This document shows positions 23,401 through 33,769 of a stretch of DNA of 64,000 nt, piece by piece (position 1 is the first letter of the stretch; each line of letters starts with the position of its first letter). The notes under the pieces are model-generated. The model was not told where the DNA came from. It saw only the letters and a list, made by a program, of their open reading frames with translations, and did not search any database. The DNA is from Liolophura sinensis (Eukaryota > Mollusca > Polyplacophora > Chitonida > Chitonidae): positions 3,968,001 through 4,032,000 of the forward strand of contig NC_088301.1 of NCBI RefSeq assembly GCF_032854445.1, read 5' to 3'. Position numbers and translations under genes: made by a program.

Positions 23401-26400
23401 GATGTTTTGATGGTCATAGCCTCTCCAAAACAACACTGCATTCATAATGACTACCCCATGATATACGTACCGTAATCACGTTAAATTAGCTCTGAGAGTG
23501 CCGTTCATACCATCAGGTAACATCCCTTATTTTGCATGACATAATATCCATATTATCAGGTAACATTCAAGATGACATGCATGCAGTTCAGCACTGATCA
23601 TCTTAACAGCTTTCGTCTGCGTCCCATACCTCATCTCAATATTGGACATTCCTTACTAGTGAAGATGGTCATGGTGACTTACCTCAAGAAGACCCGCCAG
23701 GATGAGCTTGTTAACGAATACAGAGGCCGTGTGAGCATAGTAGAAGATGAGGGGTAGACGCAGCCGGTCAGGTACCTGATACATCACCGAATCATCTATC
23801 AACAGGAAAAAACACACACATCATGAAATAAACCCAACAGTCCTTTTACTTCTTCAGCTATCTGTCCCTAACACGAGGCCTTGGAGGAAACCTAGGGTGT
23901 TGGACGAAATGTAAGATCCTGGAGGAATGTGGGGTCCAGGAGGAAATGTGGGATCCTGGAGGAAACATGGGATACTGGAGAAAACATGGGGTGCTGGAGG
24001 AAACATGGGGTGCTGGAGGAAACATGGGGTGCTGGAGGAAATGTAAGATCCTGGAGGAATGTGGGGTCCTGGAGGAAACATGGGATACTGGAGAAAACAT
24101 GGGGTGCTGGAGGAAACATGGGGTGCTGGAGGAAACATGGGGTGCTGGAGGAAATGTAAGATCCTGGAGGAATGTGGGGTCCTGGAGGAAACATGGGATA
24201 CTGGAGGAAACATGGGGTGCTGGAGGAAATGTGAAATCCTGGAGGAAACATGGGGTGCTGGGGGAAATGTGCGATCCTGGAGGAAACATGGGGTGCTGGA
24301 GGAAACATGGGGTGCTGGAGGAAATGTAAGATCCTGGAGGAATGTGGGGTCCTGGAGGAAACATGGGATACTGGAGGAAACATGGGGTGCTGGAGGAAAT
24401 GTGAAATCCTGGAGCAAATGTGAAATCCTGGAGCAAATGTGAGATCCTGGAGGAGATGTGAGATCCTGGATGAAACATGGGATCCTGGAGGACACATGGG
24501 GTGATTGAGGAAATGTGAGATCCTGGAGCAAATGTGAGATCCTGAAGCAAATGTGGAATCCTGGAGGAAACATGGGGTGCTGGAGGAAATGCGTGATCCT
24601 GGAGGAATGTGGGGTCCTGGAGGAAATGTGAGATCCTGGAGGAATGTGGGGTCCTGGAGGAAAAAGTAAGGTCTTGGAGGAAAAGTGAGGTCGTAGAGGA
24701 AAGGTGGGGTCTTGGAAGAAACATGAGATCCTGGAGGAAACAATAGGCCCTGGAAGAAACATGAGGCCCAGGTGAATACATTAAGCCCTGGAGGGAAGAA
24801 AAGGCCCAGGTGGAAGTGTTTGGCCCTGGAGTAAACACAAGACCCAGGTGGAAACGTGAGATTATGGTGTAAACAGGAGGCCCAGGAGGAAACATGGGGC
24901 TCTTGCAGAAAACTTTTTGGAAACGGGAGGCCCTGGAGGAGCTGGGGGGCCCCAGGAGGAAAGGTGACGCCCAGGAGGAAACTGATCAGGTACCAACCAT
25001 ACCTCCTCAATGAAACTTGCGGCCTAAAGTGTTACAGCTGGATTTGAGAACATCTCAGGAATTTTTTCACTCACATGACAGTGTCAGGCTTATACAAGAA
25101 GGTTCATAAAAATTTCAGTTTCTCGAATAAGCTCTCCCTTAACCAGGTACCTGACAAACCCCTTGACAAAGCAAATGTCTTTTATAATATCTATACCTAT
25201 AATAAAATGATTACCTTTCAGGCTGGTAAAGAGGCTCTCATTCAGGTCATAACTGTTGTTGAAGTAATCCCTGAGCTCTCTGAAATGTAAAGACGTCCAT
25301 GAAGCTGAACAATGCAACAACATCTGACAACATCTATCAAAATAAGGCTACGGTGGCATCAGTCTACGCGAAAATTTCTAGTATTACAAAATTTTAGAAA
25401 AACTTAAACACTTTCATGGAAGAATAAACCAGAATTTTCAATGAGGATTAAATTAACTGAATGAATATTATAAATATCTGTGAATAATTCCATGCTTTTA
25501 AACATAAATAGAAAAATTTTCACAGCTGATGCGACATCCTATATACCTTCTATGAAAACATAACTTTTAATATCACTTTCAATATATCAAATCATATTAG
25601 AAAAAATATTTACTGGTATTTATATAATGCAATGAATTTTTTTCATTTAAATTTCATTTCTCAGTGATCAGCTTTACAAATGGATAAGGCCAGACAAACC
25701 CTGACAATTTTTTCGCATGTCATCTCACTGGTCAAATGCTTTTGGTGAAGTACAGCAGTTAGGCCACACTACCCCACCTCATGGTCAAGAGCTCTTGGTG
25801 AAGTACAACAGTTAGGCTGCACTACCCCACCTCATGGTCAAGAGCTCTTGGTGAAGTATAACAGTTAGACCACACTACCCCACCTCATGGTCAAGAGCTC
25901 TTGGTGAAGTACAACAGTTAGACCACACTACCCCACCTCATGGTCAAGAGCTCTTGGTGAAGTACAACAGTTAGATCACACTACCCCAACTCATGGTACA
26001 GAGCTTTTTGTGAAGTACAACAGTTAGACCACACTACCCCACCTCATGGTCAAGAGCTCTTGGTGAAGTACAACAGTTAGATCGCACTACCCCACCTCAT
26101 GGTCAAGAGCTCTTGGTGAAGTATAACAGTTAGACCACACTACCCCACCTCATGGTCAAGAGCTCTTGGTGAAGTATAACAGTTAGATCACACTACCCCA
26201 CCTCGTGGTCAAGAGCTCTTGGTGAAGTATAACAGTTAGACCACACTACCCCACCTCGTGGTCAAGAGCTCTTGGTGAAGTACAACAATTAGACCACACT
26301 ACCCCACCTCATGGTCAAGAGCTCTTAGTGAAGTACAACAATTAGACCACACTACCCCACCTCATGGTCAAGAGCTCTTAGTGAAGTACAACAATTAGAT

Positions 26401-26812
26401 CGCACTACCCCAACTCATGGCCAAGAGCTCTTGGTGAAGTGCAACAGTTAGACCACACTAGCCCACCTCATGGTACAGAGCTTTTTGTGAAGTACAACAA
26501 TTAGACCACACTACCCCACCTCACTGGTCAAGAGCTTTTGGTGAAGTACAACAGTTAGACCAAATTAGCCCACCTCACTGGTCAAGGACTTGTGGTGAAA
26601 TACAACATTTAAGGTCATGGCGGCTGGCTACTATCTCATTTAATTTGTTACCAGCTTGTGCCAAGTGCAGTACAATGTTTAAGGTCGTGCTAGCTCACTT
26701 AAAACAAAAATAAATACAAAAGTAAAGAAACTTACTGTCTTGTGAAATTGGTCAAGTCTAGTGGCTTCAGGGAGGTAAAGGTCAACTTCCCTGTAAGGAC
26801 CTTGGTCAACAT
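10871..26812 (-). CDS. ovoA: OvoA: 5-histidylcysteine sulfoxide synthase / methyltransferase (18 coding exons)
   Basis: OvoA is an iron enzyme that joins cysteine to histidine C5 with oxygen; its C-terminal SAM-dependent domain methylates the resulting 4-mercaptohistidine on the way to ovothiol. Exons: 26736-26812, 25215-25279, 23683-23795, 23229-23297, 22809-22949, 22556-22682, 21369-21486, 20432-20595, 19711-19825, 18469-18616, 16301-16387, 15267-15431, 14398-14581, 13768-14024, 13308-13457, 12823-12901, 12322-12427, 10871-11498. All junctions are GT-AG and phase-consistent. Domains: DinB_2-like (about 45-195) with likely iron ligands H69, H164 and H168 (HERIHVE); FGE-sulfatase (about 225-500; GFYDVFGNVWEW, GDEASRFARY, GFRVV); methyltransferase (about 540-760; LHLGSGLG, GVDFSGRF). 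The start ATG has an in-frame TAG 33 bases upstream. Up to about residue 760 it has the family's usual length; then it reads into a minisatellite (930 codons in all). Confidence 0.93.
11703..11855. repeat. Short tandem repeat, about 40-bp unit
   Basis: About 3-4 imperfect copies of a unit containing acctgacaaacctcccgact and gcaaagagactcactg, lying in the putative ovoA intron 17. Confidence 0.85.
12322..12427 (-). CDS. ovoA: ovoA exon 17
   Basis: Encodes AWLVRLWEIVRKTGIVVIVS and on to VFGN, the late beta-strands of the methyltransferase. The donor AACAG|GTATGT at 12321 is near ideal. Without splicing the frame would stop at 12216-12218 after 35 more codons unlike the family, so the donor is preferred. 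Confidence 0.85.
12823..12901 (-). CDS. ovoA: ovoA exon 16
   Basis: Encodes WTWVPNEVGQHDLVLLTFLD and on to HPK, the methyltransferase strand containing the D-L-V-L-L motif. Acceptor cttccacag, donor AAAAG|GTATGA. 79 bp, phase 0 to 1. Confidence 0.9.
13308..13457 (-). CDS. ovoA: ovoA exon 15
   Basis: Encodes VLGVDFSGRFISSALTLQEH onward (50 codons). D615 in GVDFSGRF is the acidic residue expected to hold the SAM ribose. Donor CAG|GTAATG, acceptor gttgtag; phase 0 at both ends. Confidence 0.92.
13768..14024 (-). CDS. ovoA: ovoA exon 14
   Basis: Encodes the start of the methyltransferase domain, including WGITELEFGFRDDF and the glycine-rich motif I ALHLGSGLGKISFLL. Motif I has His where most relatives have Asp. 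Acceptor acttttag (phase 1), donor AAG|GTTAGT (phase 0). Confidence 0.93.
14398..14581 (-). CDS. ovoA: ovoA exon 13
   Basis: Encodes GGSWISTGDEASRFARYSFR and HFFQHCGFRVV, the C-terminal hallmark of the FGE-sulfatase fold in OvoA/EgtB proteins, then a linker. Acceptor ctcctgcacag, donor ACAG|GTAAGT. Confidence 0.95.
15267..15431 (-). CDS. ovoA: ovoA exon 12
   Basis: 55 codons with GFYDVFGNVWEWTEDHF, the strongest FGE-sulfatase signature in the gene, ending HNMIL, which continues as GGSW in exon 13. Donor CTG|GTAAAT, acceptor atctag. Confidence 0.95.
15675..15795. repeat. Three imperfect copies of an about 45-bp unit
   Basis: Units contain acattttgtatgaggaaagg and tcacttaaattaa, in ovoA intron 11. 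Confidence 0.8.
16136..16310. repeat. 20-bp minisatellite made from a splice donor
   Basis: About eight units of agaggatgtgtgactaacag. Reverse-complemented, the unit reads CCTCTGTTAGTCACACATCC, which copies the last bases of ovoA exon 11 plus its donor (CTCTACG|GTTAGTCACAC). The array lies directly downstream of the exon, so each unit brings another GTTAGT. Confidence 0.92.
16301..16387 (-). CDS. ovoA: ovoA exon 11
   Basis: 29 codons, KLVIDGVSSDIIYSDKIEAN then INLQYGSST, an FGE-sulfatase segment; INLQYGSS|TPVNLY is the expected continuation into exon 12. Acceptor gtttttttcag; donor ACG|GTTAGT, the first of a tandem series of donor-like copies. Confidence 0.92.
16800..18440. repeat. 44-bp minisatellite (about 37 copies)
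   Basis: Unit like cactgtggtatgaagagtat, gatgattggcctcatgagac, atac. It fills most of ovoA intron 10 and ends about 30 bp from the exon 10 donor. Near-identical 219-bp blocks (for example 17959-18144 against 18178-18363) show local higher-order amplification. Confidence 0.97.
18469..18616 (-). CDS. ovoA: ovoA exon 10
   Basis: Encodes YRLMFDEIEMPLDWPVTVNY and ARAYCAWRGPGFRLPAEAEH, typical of the FGE-sulfatase fold (DWPV.VN..EA.AYC.W...RLP.EAE). Acceptor cctatccacag, donor CAG|GTATGT. Confidence 0.95.
18949..19125 (-). repeat. Family A SINE, head-truncated
   Basis: The tail-side text tgattggtgttttacgccat through acggctggagaggaagccag is present; the tRNA-like head is missing. It lies in ovoA intron 9, in the same orientation as the gene. 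Confidence 0.8.
19711..19825 (-). CDS. ovoA: ovoA exon 9 (Cys-rich insert)
   Basis: Encodes GCKSGCGGVLVKYSHC and onward to HSSTTY. With C289 in exon 8 it gives five Cys in 27 residues (289, 293, 297, 307, 315), as an insertion between two FGE-fold segments. Acceptor gttttacttgcag, donor ACAG|GTATGT; both phases fit. Exon reality is well supported; the role of the cysteines is unknown. Confidence 0.88.
20432..20595 (-). CDS. ovoA: ovoA exon 8
   Basis: Encodes FDASQYLITNREFLEFVKAG and WSEEGWAWRVYKDASHPIFW, the N-terminal FGE-sulfatase segment where the Q-Y-L-I-T-N motif is characteristic. Acceptor tctgcacag, donor AAAG|GTAAGA. Confidence 0.95.
20902..21240 (+). repeat. tRNA-derived SINE, family B, with target duplication
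   Basis: Head ggccccgatagcacagttgg (A box) and gatccagggtcaatcct (B box); body gcttggcgttcagaatgaag and ggttgacccgtatcagtata; tail gactgaaaaattgttaaata, acgacgttaaac and (actc)n. The flanks share TAATCTTTCA at 20892-20901 and 21241-21250. It lies antisense within ovoA intron 7. Confidence 0.85.
21369..21486 (-). CDS. ovoA: ovoA exon 7
   Basis: Encodes GQGAGENKLVRVEKQDVTFG then KPRDFPSYGWDNEYGEVSC; PRDFPSYGWDNE is strongly typical of OvoA. Of two nearby AGs, the acceptor cttaaccag is chosen because only it preserves the frame. Donor GCAG|GTAAGT. Confidence 0.94.
22556..22682 (-). CDS. ovoA: ovoA exon 6 (iron-binding motif)
   Basis: Encodes WALFMGMEHERIHVETSSVL and IRQLPVTMVTRPDGWVYGPS. The HX3HXE motif (H164, H168, E170) is the iron-ligand signature of the EgtB/OvoA DinB-like domain. 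Acceptor ttgttacag, donor CATG|GTGAGT. Confidence 0.96.
22809..22949 (-). CDS. ovoA: ovoA exon 5
   Basis: 47 codons, ENYRMGGSYKWPNLDEVVDY onward, a helical part of the DinB-like domain. Acceptor aactttcag, donor ATG|GTGAGA; phase 0 at both ends. Confidence 0.94.
23229..23297 (-). CDS. ovoA: ovoA exon 4
   Basis: 23 codons containing FETGVDEMSWDDT, a highly characteristic OvoA motif. Acceptor ttgttccag, donor ACT|GTAAGT. Confidence 0.95.
23683..23795 (-). CDS. ovoA: ovoA exon 3
   Basis: Encodes VPDRLRLPLIFYYAHTASVF and VNKLILAGLLE. H69 in YAHTASVF corresponds to the first iron-binding His of the family. Acceptor tgttgatag, donor GAG|GTAAGT. Confidence 0.95.
23880..24995. repeat. 19-bp minisatellite (about 55 copies)
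   Basis: Unit ctggaggaaacatggggtg and variants (18-24 bp), purine-rich on the plus strand, filling ovoA intron 2. Both strands are open in several frames, giving ORFs up to 372 codons; these are repeat artefacts. Confidence 0.97.
25215..25279 (-). CDS. ovoA: ovoA exon 2
   Basis: Encodes ELRDYFNNSYDLNESLFTSL K, matching the family's early helix (L..YF..T..L.E.LF). Acceptor ttacatttcag, donor AAAG|GTAATC; the phase links Q26 and D48 across the two junctions. Confidence 0.93.
25735..26615. repeat. 53-bp minisatellite (about 16 copies)
   Basis: Unit gtcaagagctcttggtgaag, tacaacagttagaccacact, accccacctcatg, filling most of ovoA intron 1 between coding exons 1 and 2. Confidence 0.97.
26736..26812 (-). 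CDS. ovoA: ovoA coding exon 1
   Basis: ATG at 26812, encoding MLTKVLTGKLTFTSLKPLDL TNFTR. The TAG 33 bases upstream in the same frame, within the same exon, supports this start. Donor AAGACA|GTAAGT, phase 2. Confidence 0.88.
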
Positions 26813-26847
26813 GACTTCCTGGGTCAAAATCACCCTCGAGAACTAGG
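26813..26847 (-). other. ovoA: ovoA 5'UTR part of the first coding exon
   Basis: An acceptor-like gacataccacag ends at 26848, leaving 35 bases of leader before ATG. An alternative acceptor (gacccag, leader from 26818) is also possible. The polypyrimidine tract is weak. Confidence 0.4.
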
Positions 26848-28930
26848 CTGTGGTATGTCTGTATAACAACAACATGAGTTTCTAAGATAGTTTATTATAT
26901 AATAACACCATGTCTGAAACACAAGTCTGGAAATAAGCTGAGAGACATTTACAATGTCCTGACAATGACAACTGTTTTACACCTTTGTAAAAACAAACAC
27001 TGTAACACATTTTTAACAATGGGAGTAGCTGGAAAATTTGACAATCTTGTCCTGTACAAACTTCACAAAATTATTTCCAGGCTTGAAATGGCTAAGTTAA
27101 TGGCAATTGTCACACCAGCAGTTGGTGCCTCACAATTTGTCAAGATAACATGAAAACTAAGCTTTATATAAGTAGAAATACAGGCTTTTCTGTTTGATGA
27201 AAAAATTAGCAGCATCTGGATTAAAGGCAAAGACCACTCTAAAATGAAGTATATATCAGATGAAAGACCATTAAAAACTGCCCAGGAAAAGAGTTTTCAT
27301 TTTTTTTCAGAAATTTTCTATTAAACCGAGTAACATTTTGCTAAAAAATGAGATTCTACTGTGATCAGTTGTGACCCAGAAAGTACATGTATCAATTGTG
27401 TCACTTCTATAGTTTTTGCCTGAAATAATTCATTTCAAGGTCAAATCGCTGGATGCATTCATAGATCTATATGAATGATGAATGATGATGAATAAATGTT
27501 GCAGTTTTATGTGTGTTAAGTAGCAAAAACCTCATGTGATGTCACTGGTCCCATTGAGGTCAGAAAAGGCCAACACAGAATAAAATATTCAAATGCATTT
27601 TACTAGTTTAAAAAAATGTAAAAACGATAACTTCAACTATTTTCCTAATATTTTTTTATATATTTTTCATCTGATACACACTTCATTCTGGGGTGGGCTT
27701 TGCCTTTAAGTTTGTAATCCACAGCATACAACAATAGCTTCACTGGTGAGCATTCTTGTCATATGATGATTTATGGCTGAGGTAGATACATACATGTATA
27801 TTTATGGGGAGATTGAAACCCAATGGAGACAGTAATTCCACACATACAAGTTACTTGTCCTGCTGCCCCAACTGCCAATACTTCATTTGTCATCATATTC
27901 TCCTCCACAGTCAACTCAGTCCCCTGAGTCAACTGTACTCAGCAAGGATCGTGTCATGAAAATACTGAGTAATGAATAATATATCTGTTTTTCCTCCAAA
28001 GTCACTCCTATCAACATTCTTTCAATGCTGTTTCATTATAGCTGGCCAGTCCAAAAAAGGGGTGGTGCAGTATCAATGGAGTCTCGTGTCCCAGACACCA
28101 GATATGGCACCACACACAGTCACTGTATATACTGACACCAGGCAGGAAACCCCACCTCCACAATATACAGTACTGCTCGATCCTAATGATATACACTATG
28201 CATATCATCCGCCCATCCTACACGCATCTTGATCGGATGTGGGACGGATCCTACGCAGATCATACGGCCATGATGGGCGGCCCATCCGCAGATGTTGGCA
28301 CCATCCTGATCACATCTTATGCGGATCTTCTTCAGCTGGTACGGGTAGTCTTGTTTAGAACGTTTTACCCCACTTTAGCGTTTGCCCACACACTAGCTGC
28401 GTACAAACAGGACACGATGTACCTTCAGTTTCCTCACCTGGTAAAGCAGGTATCAGTGAATGGATTATTATTTGCCTAACTCTCACTCATTCAGGACAGT
28501 AAAAAGGTGGGCTAGACCAATGCATGACTTTCCAGTTTCGCTTCCCCGTGTCTTGTTAGTGGAAATATAATATTCTAACAGCATTCCAGGACAAATGATT
28601 ACATAAGTTCTCACCAAATGCTGTACTAAGATTACAAATTAGCCCTTTGTGGTTCCTAAATTATCATGTACAATCTCTGTTTATTTAGCGCGTAATAAAA
28701 AATAATTGCAGAAACAGTCAAAACTCGATCTGCTTATTATTATGATTATGTGAGAATTTGTAACCACCCTCAGAACTAGACCGTTTGTGGATGTTCTATA
28801 ACATGGATGGTGTTGAACAATGTGGAATTTGTTGTAAGTTAGAGGAGTTTATGTGTGAATGTTAGTGTATGTTGTAAAACCCTCTGCGGATGATGGTCGG
28901 ATCCTGGGATCCCATCATGCTCGGATAGTA
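26848..28930. other. Intronic sequence, no gene seen
   Basis: Part of the putative 8.7-kb 5'UTR intron of ovoA. It contains short ORFs only. A GC-richer block at about 28205-28350 with repeated gcggat/ggatcc-type words looks like an old transposon fragment, but I cannot assign it. Confidence 0.45.
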
Positions 28931-28937
28931 ATCATAA

Positions 28938-29195
28938 ATAAGTGTTAAAACCCCTAGCATAGGGCCACATGCATTGTACCAATCCCAGTACATTTCATAG
29001 CTAAGTGTTCAAATAACTGACATAGGGCCACATACATTGTACCAATCCCAGTACATTTCATAGCTAAGTGTTAAAATCCCTAGCATAGGGCCACATGCAT
29101 CATACCAATCCCAGTACATTTCATAACTAAGCGTTCAAATAACTGACGGAGGGCCACATGCATCGTACCAATCCCAGTACATTTCAGAGCTAAGT
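28938..29195. repeat. 63-bp tandem repeat, four copies
   Basis: Unit starts agtgttaaaacccctagcat and continues agggccacatgcattgtacc and aatcccagtacatttcatag. Confidence 0.93.
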
Positions 29196-29649
29196 GTTAG
29201 TACACCCTTTCTTAGACCTAGTCACACAGTCAACAACATTTACATCTACATAGGGACACAAGGAATGAATGCATATACTCAATTTACCTAAGCTCAAAAG
29301 AATTCTTCTTACGATTTTGAAGACATTTTAACTTTGCAAGTTTACTTGTAGTTTTTCCTACCACATGAAAATTCTGATCAGGCAGACAAGCCAGGATTTC
29401 TGCAAGGGGATTACGCTTAGATCGACATTATCATTGACCTGTTTTTATGACAAATGATGTGGAAAAAAGCACTGCTGGCTAAGCGCCCTCCCAACAAAAA
29501 TGATTTTCCACTCATACACTCATTAGATAAAGTGGTGGGCATATCTGATCACACAAGCCAGCTAGTGTTTAATGAATCAGTATAATTTTCAAAATTATTT
29601 TCTGCGTCCTTGCAACAAAATGTAACATTTCTCTCAAGTAATGGCCGTC

Positions 29650-32075
29650 ATATTTATGCTGACTGTTTCATTGTTTGTTTGTTTCCTATCTTGTTCTGTT
29701 GTCTGACTGGAATACCCTACTGATGACACCAGAGACTTGGCATATCCCCTTTATGCGGACTGTCTCATTGTTTGCTGTTTGTATTGTTGTCTAACTGGAA
29801 TACCCTACTGATGACACCAGAGACTTGGCATATCCCCTTTATGCAGACTGTTTCATTGTTTGCTATTTGTATTGTTGTCTGACTGGAAGACCCTACTGAT
29901 GACACCAAATACTTGGCATATCACCTTTATGCTGACTGTTTCATTGTTTGTTTGTTTCCTATCTTGTTCTGTTGTCTGACTGGAACACCCTACTGATGAC
30001 ATCAGAGACTTGGCATATCCCCTTTATGCGGACTGTCTCATTGTTTGCTGTTTGTATTGTTGTCTGACTGGAACACCCTATTGATGACACCAGAGACTTG
30101 GCATATCACCTTTATGCTGACTGTTTCATTGTTTGTTTGTTTCCTATCTTGTTCTGCTGTCTGACTGAAACACCCTACTGATGACACCAGAGACTTGGCA
30201 TATCCCCTTTATGCAGACCGTCTCATTGTCTGCTGTTTGTATTGTTGTCTGACTGGAACACCCTACTGATGACACCACAGACTTGGCATATCCCTTTATG
30301 CTGACTGTCTCATTGTTTGCTATTTGTCTTGTTTTCTGACTGGAACACCCTAATGAAGACACCAGATACTTGGCATATCCCGCTCTGCTGACTGTCTCAT
30401 TGTTTGCTATTTGCATTGTTGTCTGACTGGAACACCCTCCTGAAGACATCAGATACTTGGCATATCACCTTTATGCTGACTGTCTCATTGTTTGCTGTTT
30501 GTATTGCTGTCTGACTGGAGCACCCTACTGATGACACCGGAGACTTGGCATATCCCCTTTATGCAGACTGTCTCATTGTCTGCTGTTTGTATTGTTGTCT
30601 GACTGGAACACCCTACTGATGACACCAGAGACTTGGCATATCACCTTTATGCTGACTGTTTCATTGTTTGTTTGTTTCCTATCTTGTTCTGCTGTCTGAC
30701 TGAAACACCCTACTGATGACACCAGAGACTTGGCATATCCCCTTTATGCGGACCGTCTCATTGTTTGCTGTTTGTATTGTTGTCTGACTGGAACACCCTA
30801 CTGATGACACCACAGACTTGACATATCCCTTTATGCTGACTGTCTCATTGTTTGCTATTTGTATTGTTTTCTGACTGGAACACCCTAATGAAGACACCAG
30901 ATCCTTGGCATATCCCGCTCTGCTGACTGTCTCATTGTTTGCTATTTGCATTGTTGTCTGACTGGAACACCCTCCTGAAGACATCAGATACTTGGCATAT
31001 CACCTTTATGCTGACTGTCTCATTGTTTGCTGTTTGTATTGCTGTCTGACTGGAGCACCCTACTGATGACACCGGAGACTTGGCATATCCCCTTTATGCA
31101 GACTGTCTCATTGTCTGCTGTTTGTATTGTTGTCTGACTGGAACACCCTACTGATGACACCAGAGACTTGGCATATCACCTTTATGCTGACTGTTTCATT
31201 GTTTGTTTGTTTCCTATCTTGTTCTGCTGTCTGACTGAAACACCCTACTGATGACACCAGAGACTTGGCATATCCCCTTTATGCGGACCGTCTCATTGTT
31301 TGCTGTTTGTATTGTTGTCTGACTGGAACACCCTACTGATGACACCACAGACTTGACATATCCCTTTATGCTGACTGTCTCATTGTTTGCTATTTGTATT
31401 GTTTTCTGACTGGAACACCCTAATGAAGACACCAGATACTTGGCATATCCCGCTCTGCTGACTGTCTCATTGTTTGCTATTTGCATTGTTGTCTGACTGG
31501 AACACCCTCCTGAAGACATCAGATACTTGGCATATCACCTTTATGCTGACTGTCTCATTGTTTGCTTTTTGTATTGTTGTCTGACTGGAACACCCTACTG
31601 ATGACACCAGAGACTTGGCATACCCCCTTTATGCTGACTGTCTCCTTGTTTGCTATTTGTATTGTTGTCTGACTGGAACACCCTCCTGAAGACACCAGAG
31701 ACTTGGCATACCCCTTTATGCTGATTGTCTCATTGTTTGCTTTTGGTATTGTTTTCTGACGGGAACACCCTACTGATGACACCAGATACTTGGCATATCC
31801 CCTTATGCTGACTGTCTCATTGTTTGCTATTTGCATTGTTGTCTAACTGGAACACCCTACTGATGACACCAGAGGCTTGGCATACCCCCTTATGCTGATT
31901 GTCTCATTGTTTGCTTCTTGTATTGTTGTCTGATTGCACACCCTACTGAAGACACCAAATACTTGGCATATCCCTTGTCTCACTGTTTGCTATTTGTCTT
32001 GCTCTCTGACTGGAACACCCTAATGAAGACATTAGATACTTGGCATATCCCCTTATACTGACTGTCTCAGCGAAG
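29650..32075. repeat. 88-bp satellite with a 535-bp higher-order repeat
   Basis: Monomer of 87-88 bp (gtctgactggaacaccctac, tgatgacaccagagacttgg, catatccc, and so on) with an occasional 97-bp variant carrying gtttcctatcttgttctg. Between about 30144 and 31560 six monomers (88, 87, 87, 88, 88, 97) repeat as a 535-bp block, two complete and one partial, nearly identical. The flanking monomers are more diverged. Confidence 0.96.
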
Positions 32076-32564
32076 AATCCCTTTCAAAACATGAAACAAG
32101 AAATCCTCCCACTGTGAACATAACATATCCATTTAAGTCATTCACAATGTAAACTCTGATAAGACTCGGCTGTACAACATGGTTGTAGCAGACATGTAAA
32201 AATAAACAACTTCTGCAAGATAACAACCATGTATGTATGGTTGGAGGTATTTTGTGTGTGGGTGGATGTGTGTGGGTGGGTGGGGGGTACCTAACTAGTG
32301 GTTAGTCATAGGTATCATTAGGTGTGTGTACATATAATGTCTGTGTCTGCTGCCTTGCTGTAGATTACCTCTCATTGTGTAGCGAGGCCTCTTTTTAATC
32401 TTAGCTATGACCTGCTGCTCAATATTGAATGTGTGTAGAGTGCCTGCTTCACAAATAATAACAGGAAATGCTTACTCATTTGTTTTTTCTGTTTTTCTTT
32501 ATTACAGATGCGTCTAACACATGTACCTGAAACAGTTGATTAACTGTTGTTAAACACTTGATGC

Positions 32565-32870
32565 TCACAAATTTTCACTTCATTGATAGTTTGGATTTAA
32601 ACATTTTATACTCACAAATTTTCACTTCATTGATAGTTTGGATTTAAACATTTTATACTCACAAATTTTCACTTCATTGATAGTTTGGATTTAAACATTT
32701 TATACTCACAAATTTTCACTTCATTGATAGTTTGGATTTAAACATTTTATACTCACAAATTTTCACGTCTGTGATAATGTAAATTTAAACACTTAATACT
32801 GAAGAATTTTCACTTCTCGATGCTCAGTAAGTTTTCACTTCTATGGTAGTGTTCATTTAAACACTTGATT
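32565..32870. repeat. 47-bp tandem repeat, about six copies
   Basis: Unit ttcacttcattgatagtttg, gatttaaacattttatactc, acaaatt; the first four are nearly identical and the last two diverged. Confidence 0.94.
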
Positions 32871-33104
32871 TCAAGACTTTTTCACTTATACAACTGTGAT
32901 CAGTTAGATCTAGTATGTAGCAATTGGAGATTTGATTAGTGCTATTTGAAGTTATTGTAAACTGATAATTTACTGATAATGTCTGTCAGTTTTACCTTAT
33001 ACAAAACAAGGCATTCAGAGAACATGAGCGGCAGTTTGTGAAAGTGCATAAAACTGCATAATAATGTCAGATGTTCATATACTAAACCAAAATATAGAAG
33101 AATA

Positions 33105-33250
33105 ACATGACCATGCACATGTCAGATATTATTCACACATGTTCACAGATTCACATGACCATGCACATGTCAGATATTATTCACACATGTTCACAGATTC
33201 ACATGACCATGCACATGTCAGATATTATTCACACATGTTCACAGATTCAC
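33105..33250. repeat. 48-bp tandem repeat, three copies
   Basis: Three identical copies of acatgaccatgcacatgtca, gatattattcacacatgttc, acagattc. Because 48 is divisible by three, a short ORF with a repeated MTMHMSDIIHTCSQIH results; no sign of a real gene. Confidence 0.95.
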
Positions 33251-33769
33251 AGACATTATCTGTGTGAAATACAGAACTTCATGTACAACATCATGATGAT
33301 GTCTTTAGCTTTCCCACTTAGCTTTATGCATGAAAATTTAGCCTCATTACTCATTGTACCTGAATGGGGACAGCTATGAAAATAAAAAGAATATTCAGAC
33401 TGTCATTATTATTAAGCATGCAGATGTTTAGATGATATAAAAGATACATACTAAGTTTCAGGGAAATTGGTGTCATACTTTAGCATCAGTTGCGTGGACA
33501 AAATCTCTCTACATGAAAATCCATTTATACTGCATCTATATTATGTACCTGAACGAGAGTAATTATGAAAAAAATTACCCCATTGTAATTAAATTTAAGC
33601 ATGCACAAGTTCAGACAACAGGAAAATGTATGTGTCCACAGACGAAAGGACAGACAGGCTGGCCCCTAATCCCCTACCCCTGACATTGCCCAACTTTGTT
33701 CAGGGGGGTATAAATATTAAAAAAGCTTAATATCTATTGCTGTGAAACAAAAAAGTTAACCTTTCATCC

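Noticed and set aside
23854-25010. Long ORFs (302-372 codons) on the minus strand and shorter ones on the plus strand
   Set aside because: All are Pro/Ser/Phe or Gly/Trp repeat translations of the 19-bp minisatellite in an ovoA intron, open in several frames at once.
30144-31519. Three nearly identical 101-codon ORFs spaced 535 bp apart, looking like a small gene family
   Set aside because: They are the same phase of a 535-bp higher-order satellite; frames are interrupted in flanking monomers.
29700-32060. Hammerhead ribozyme core because CTGATGA occurs in each satellite monomer
   Set aside because: The required GAAA core and pairing stems are not present around it.
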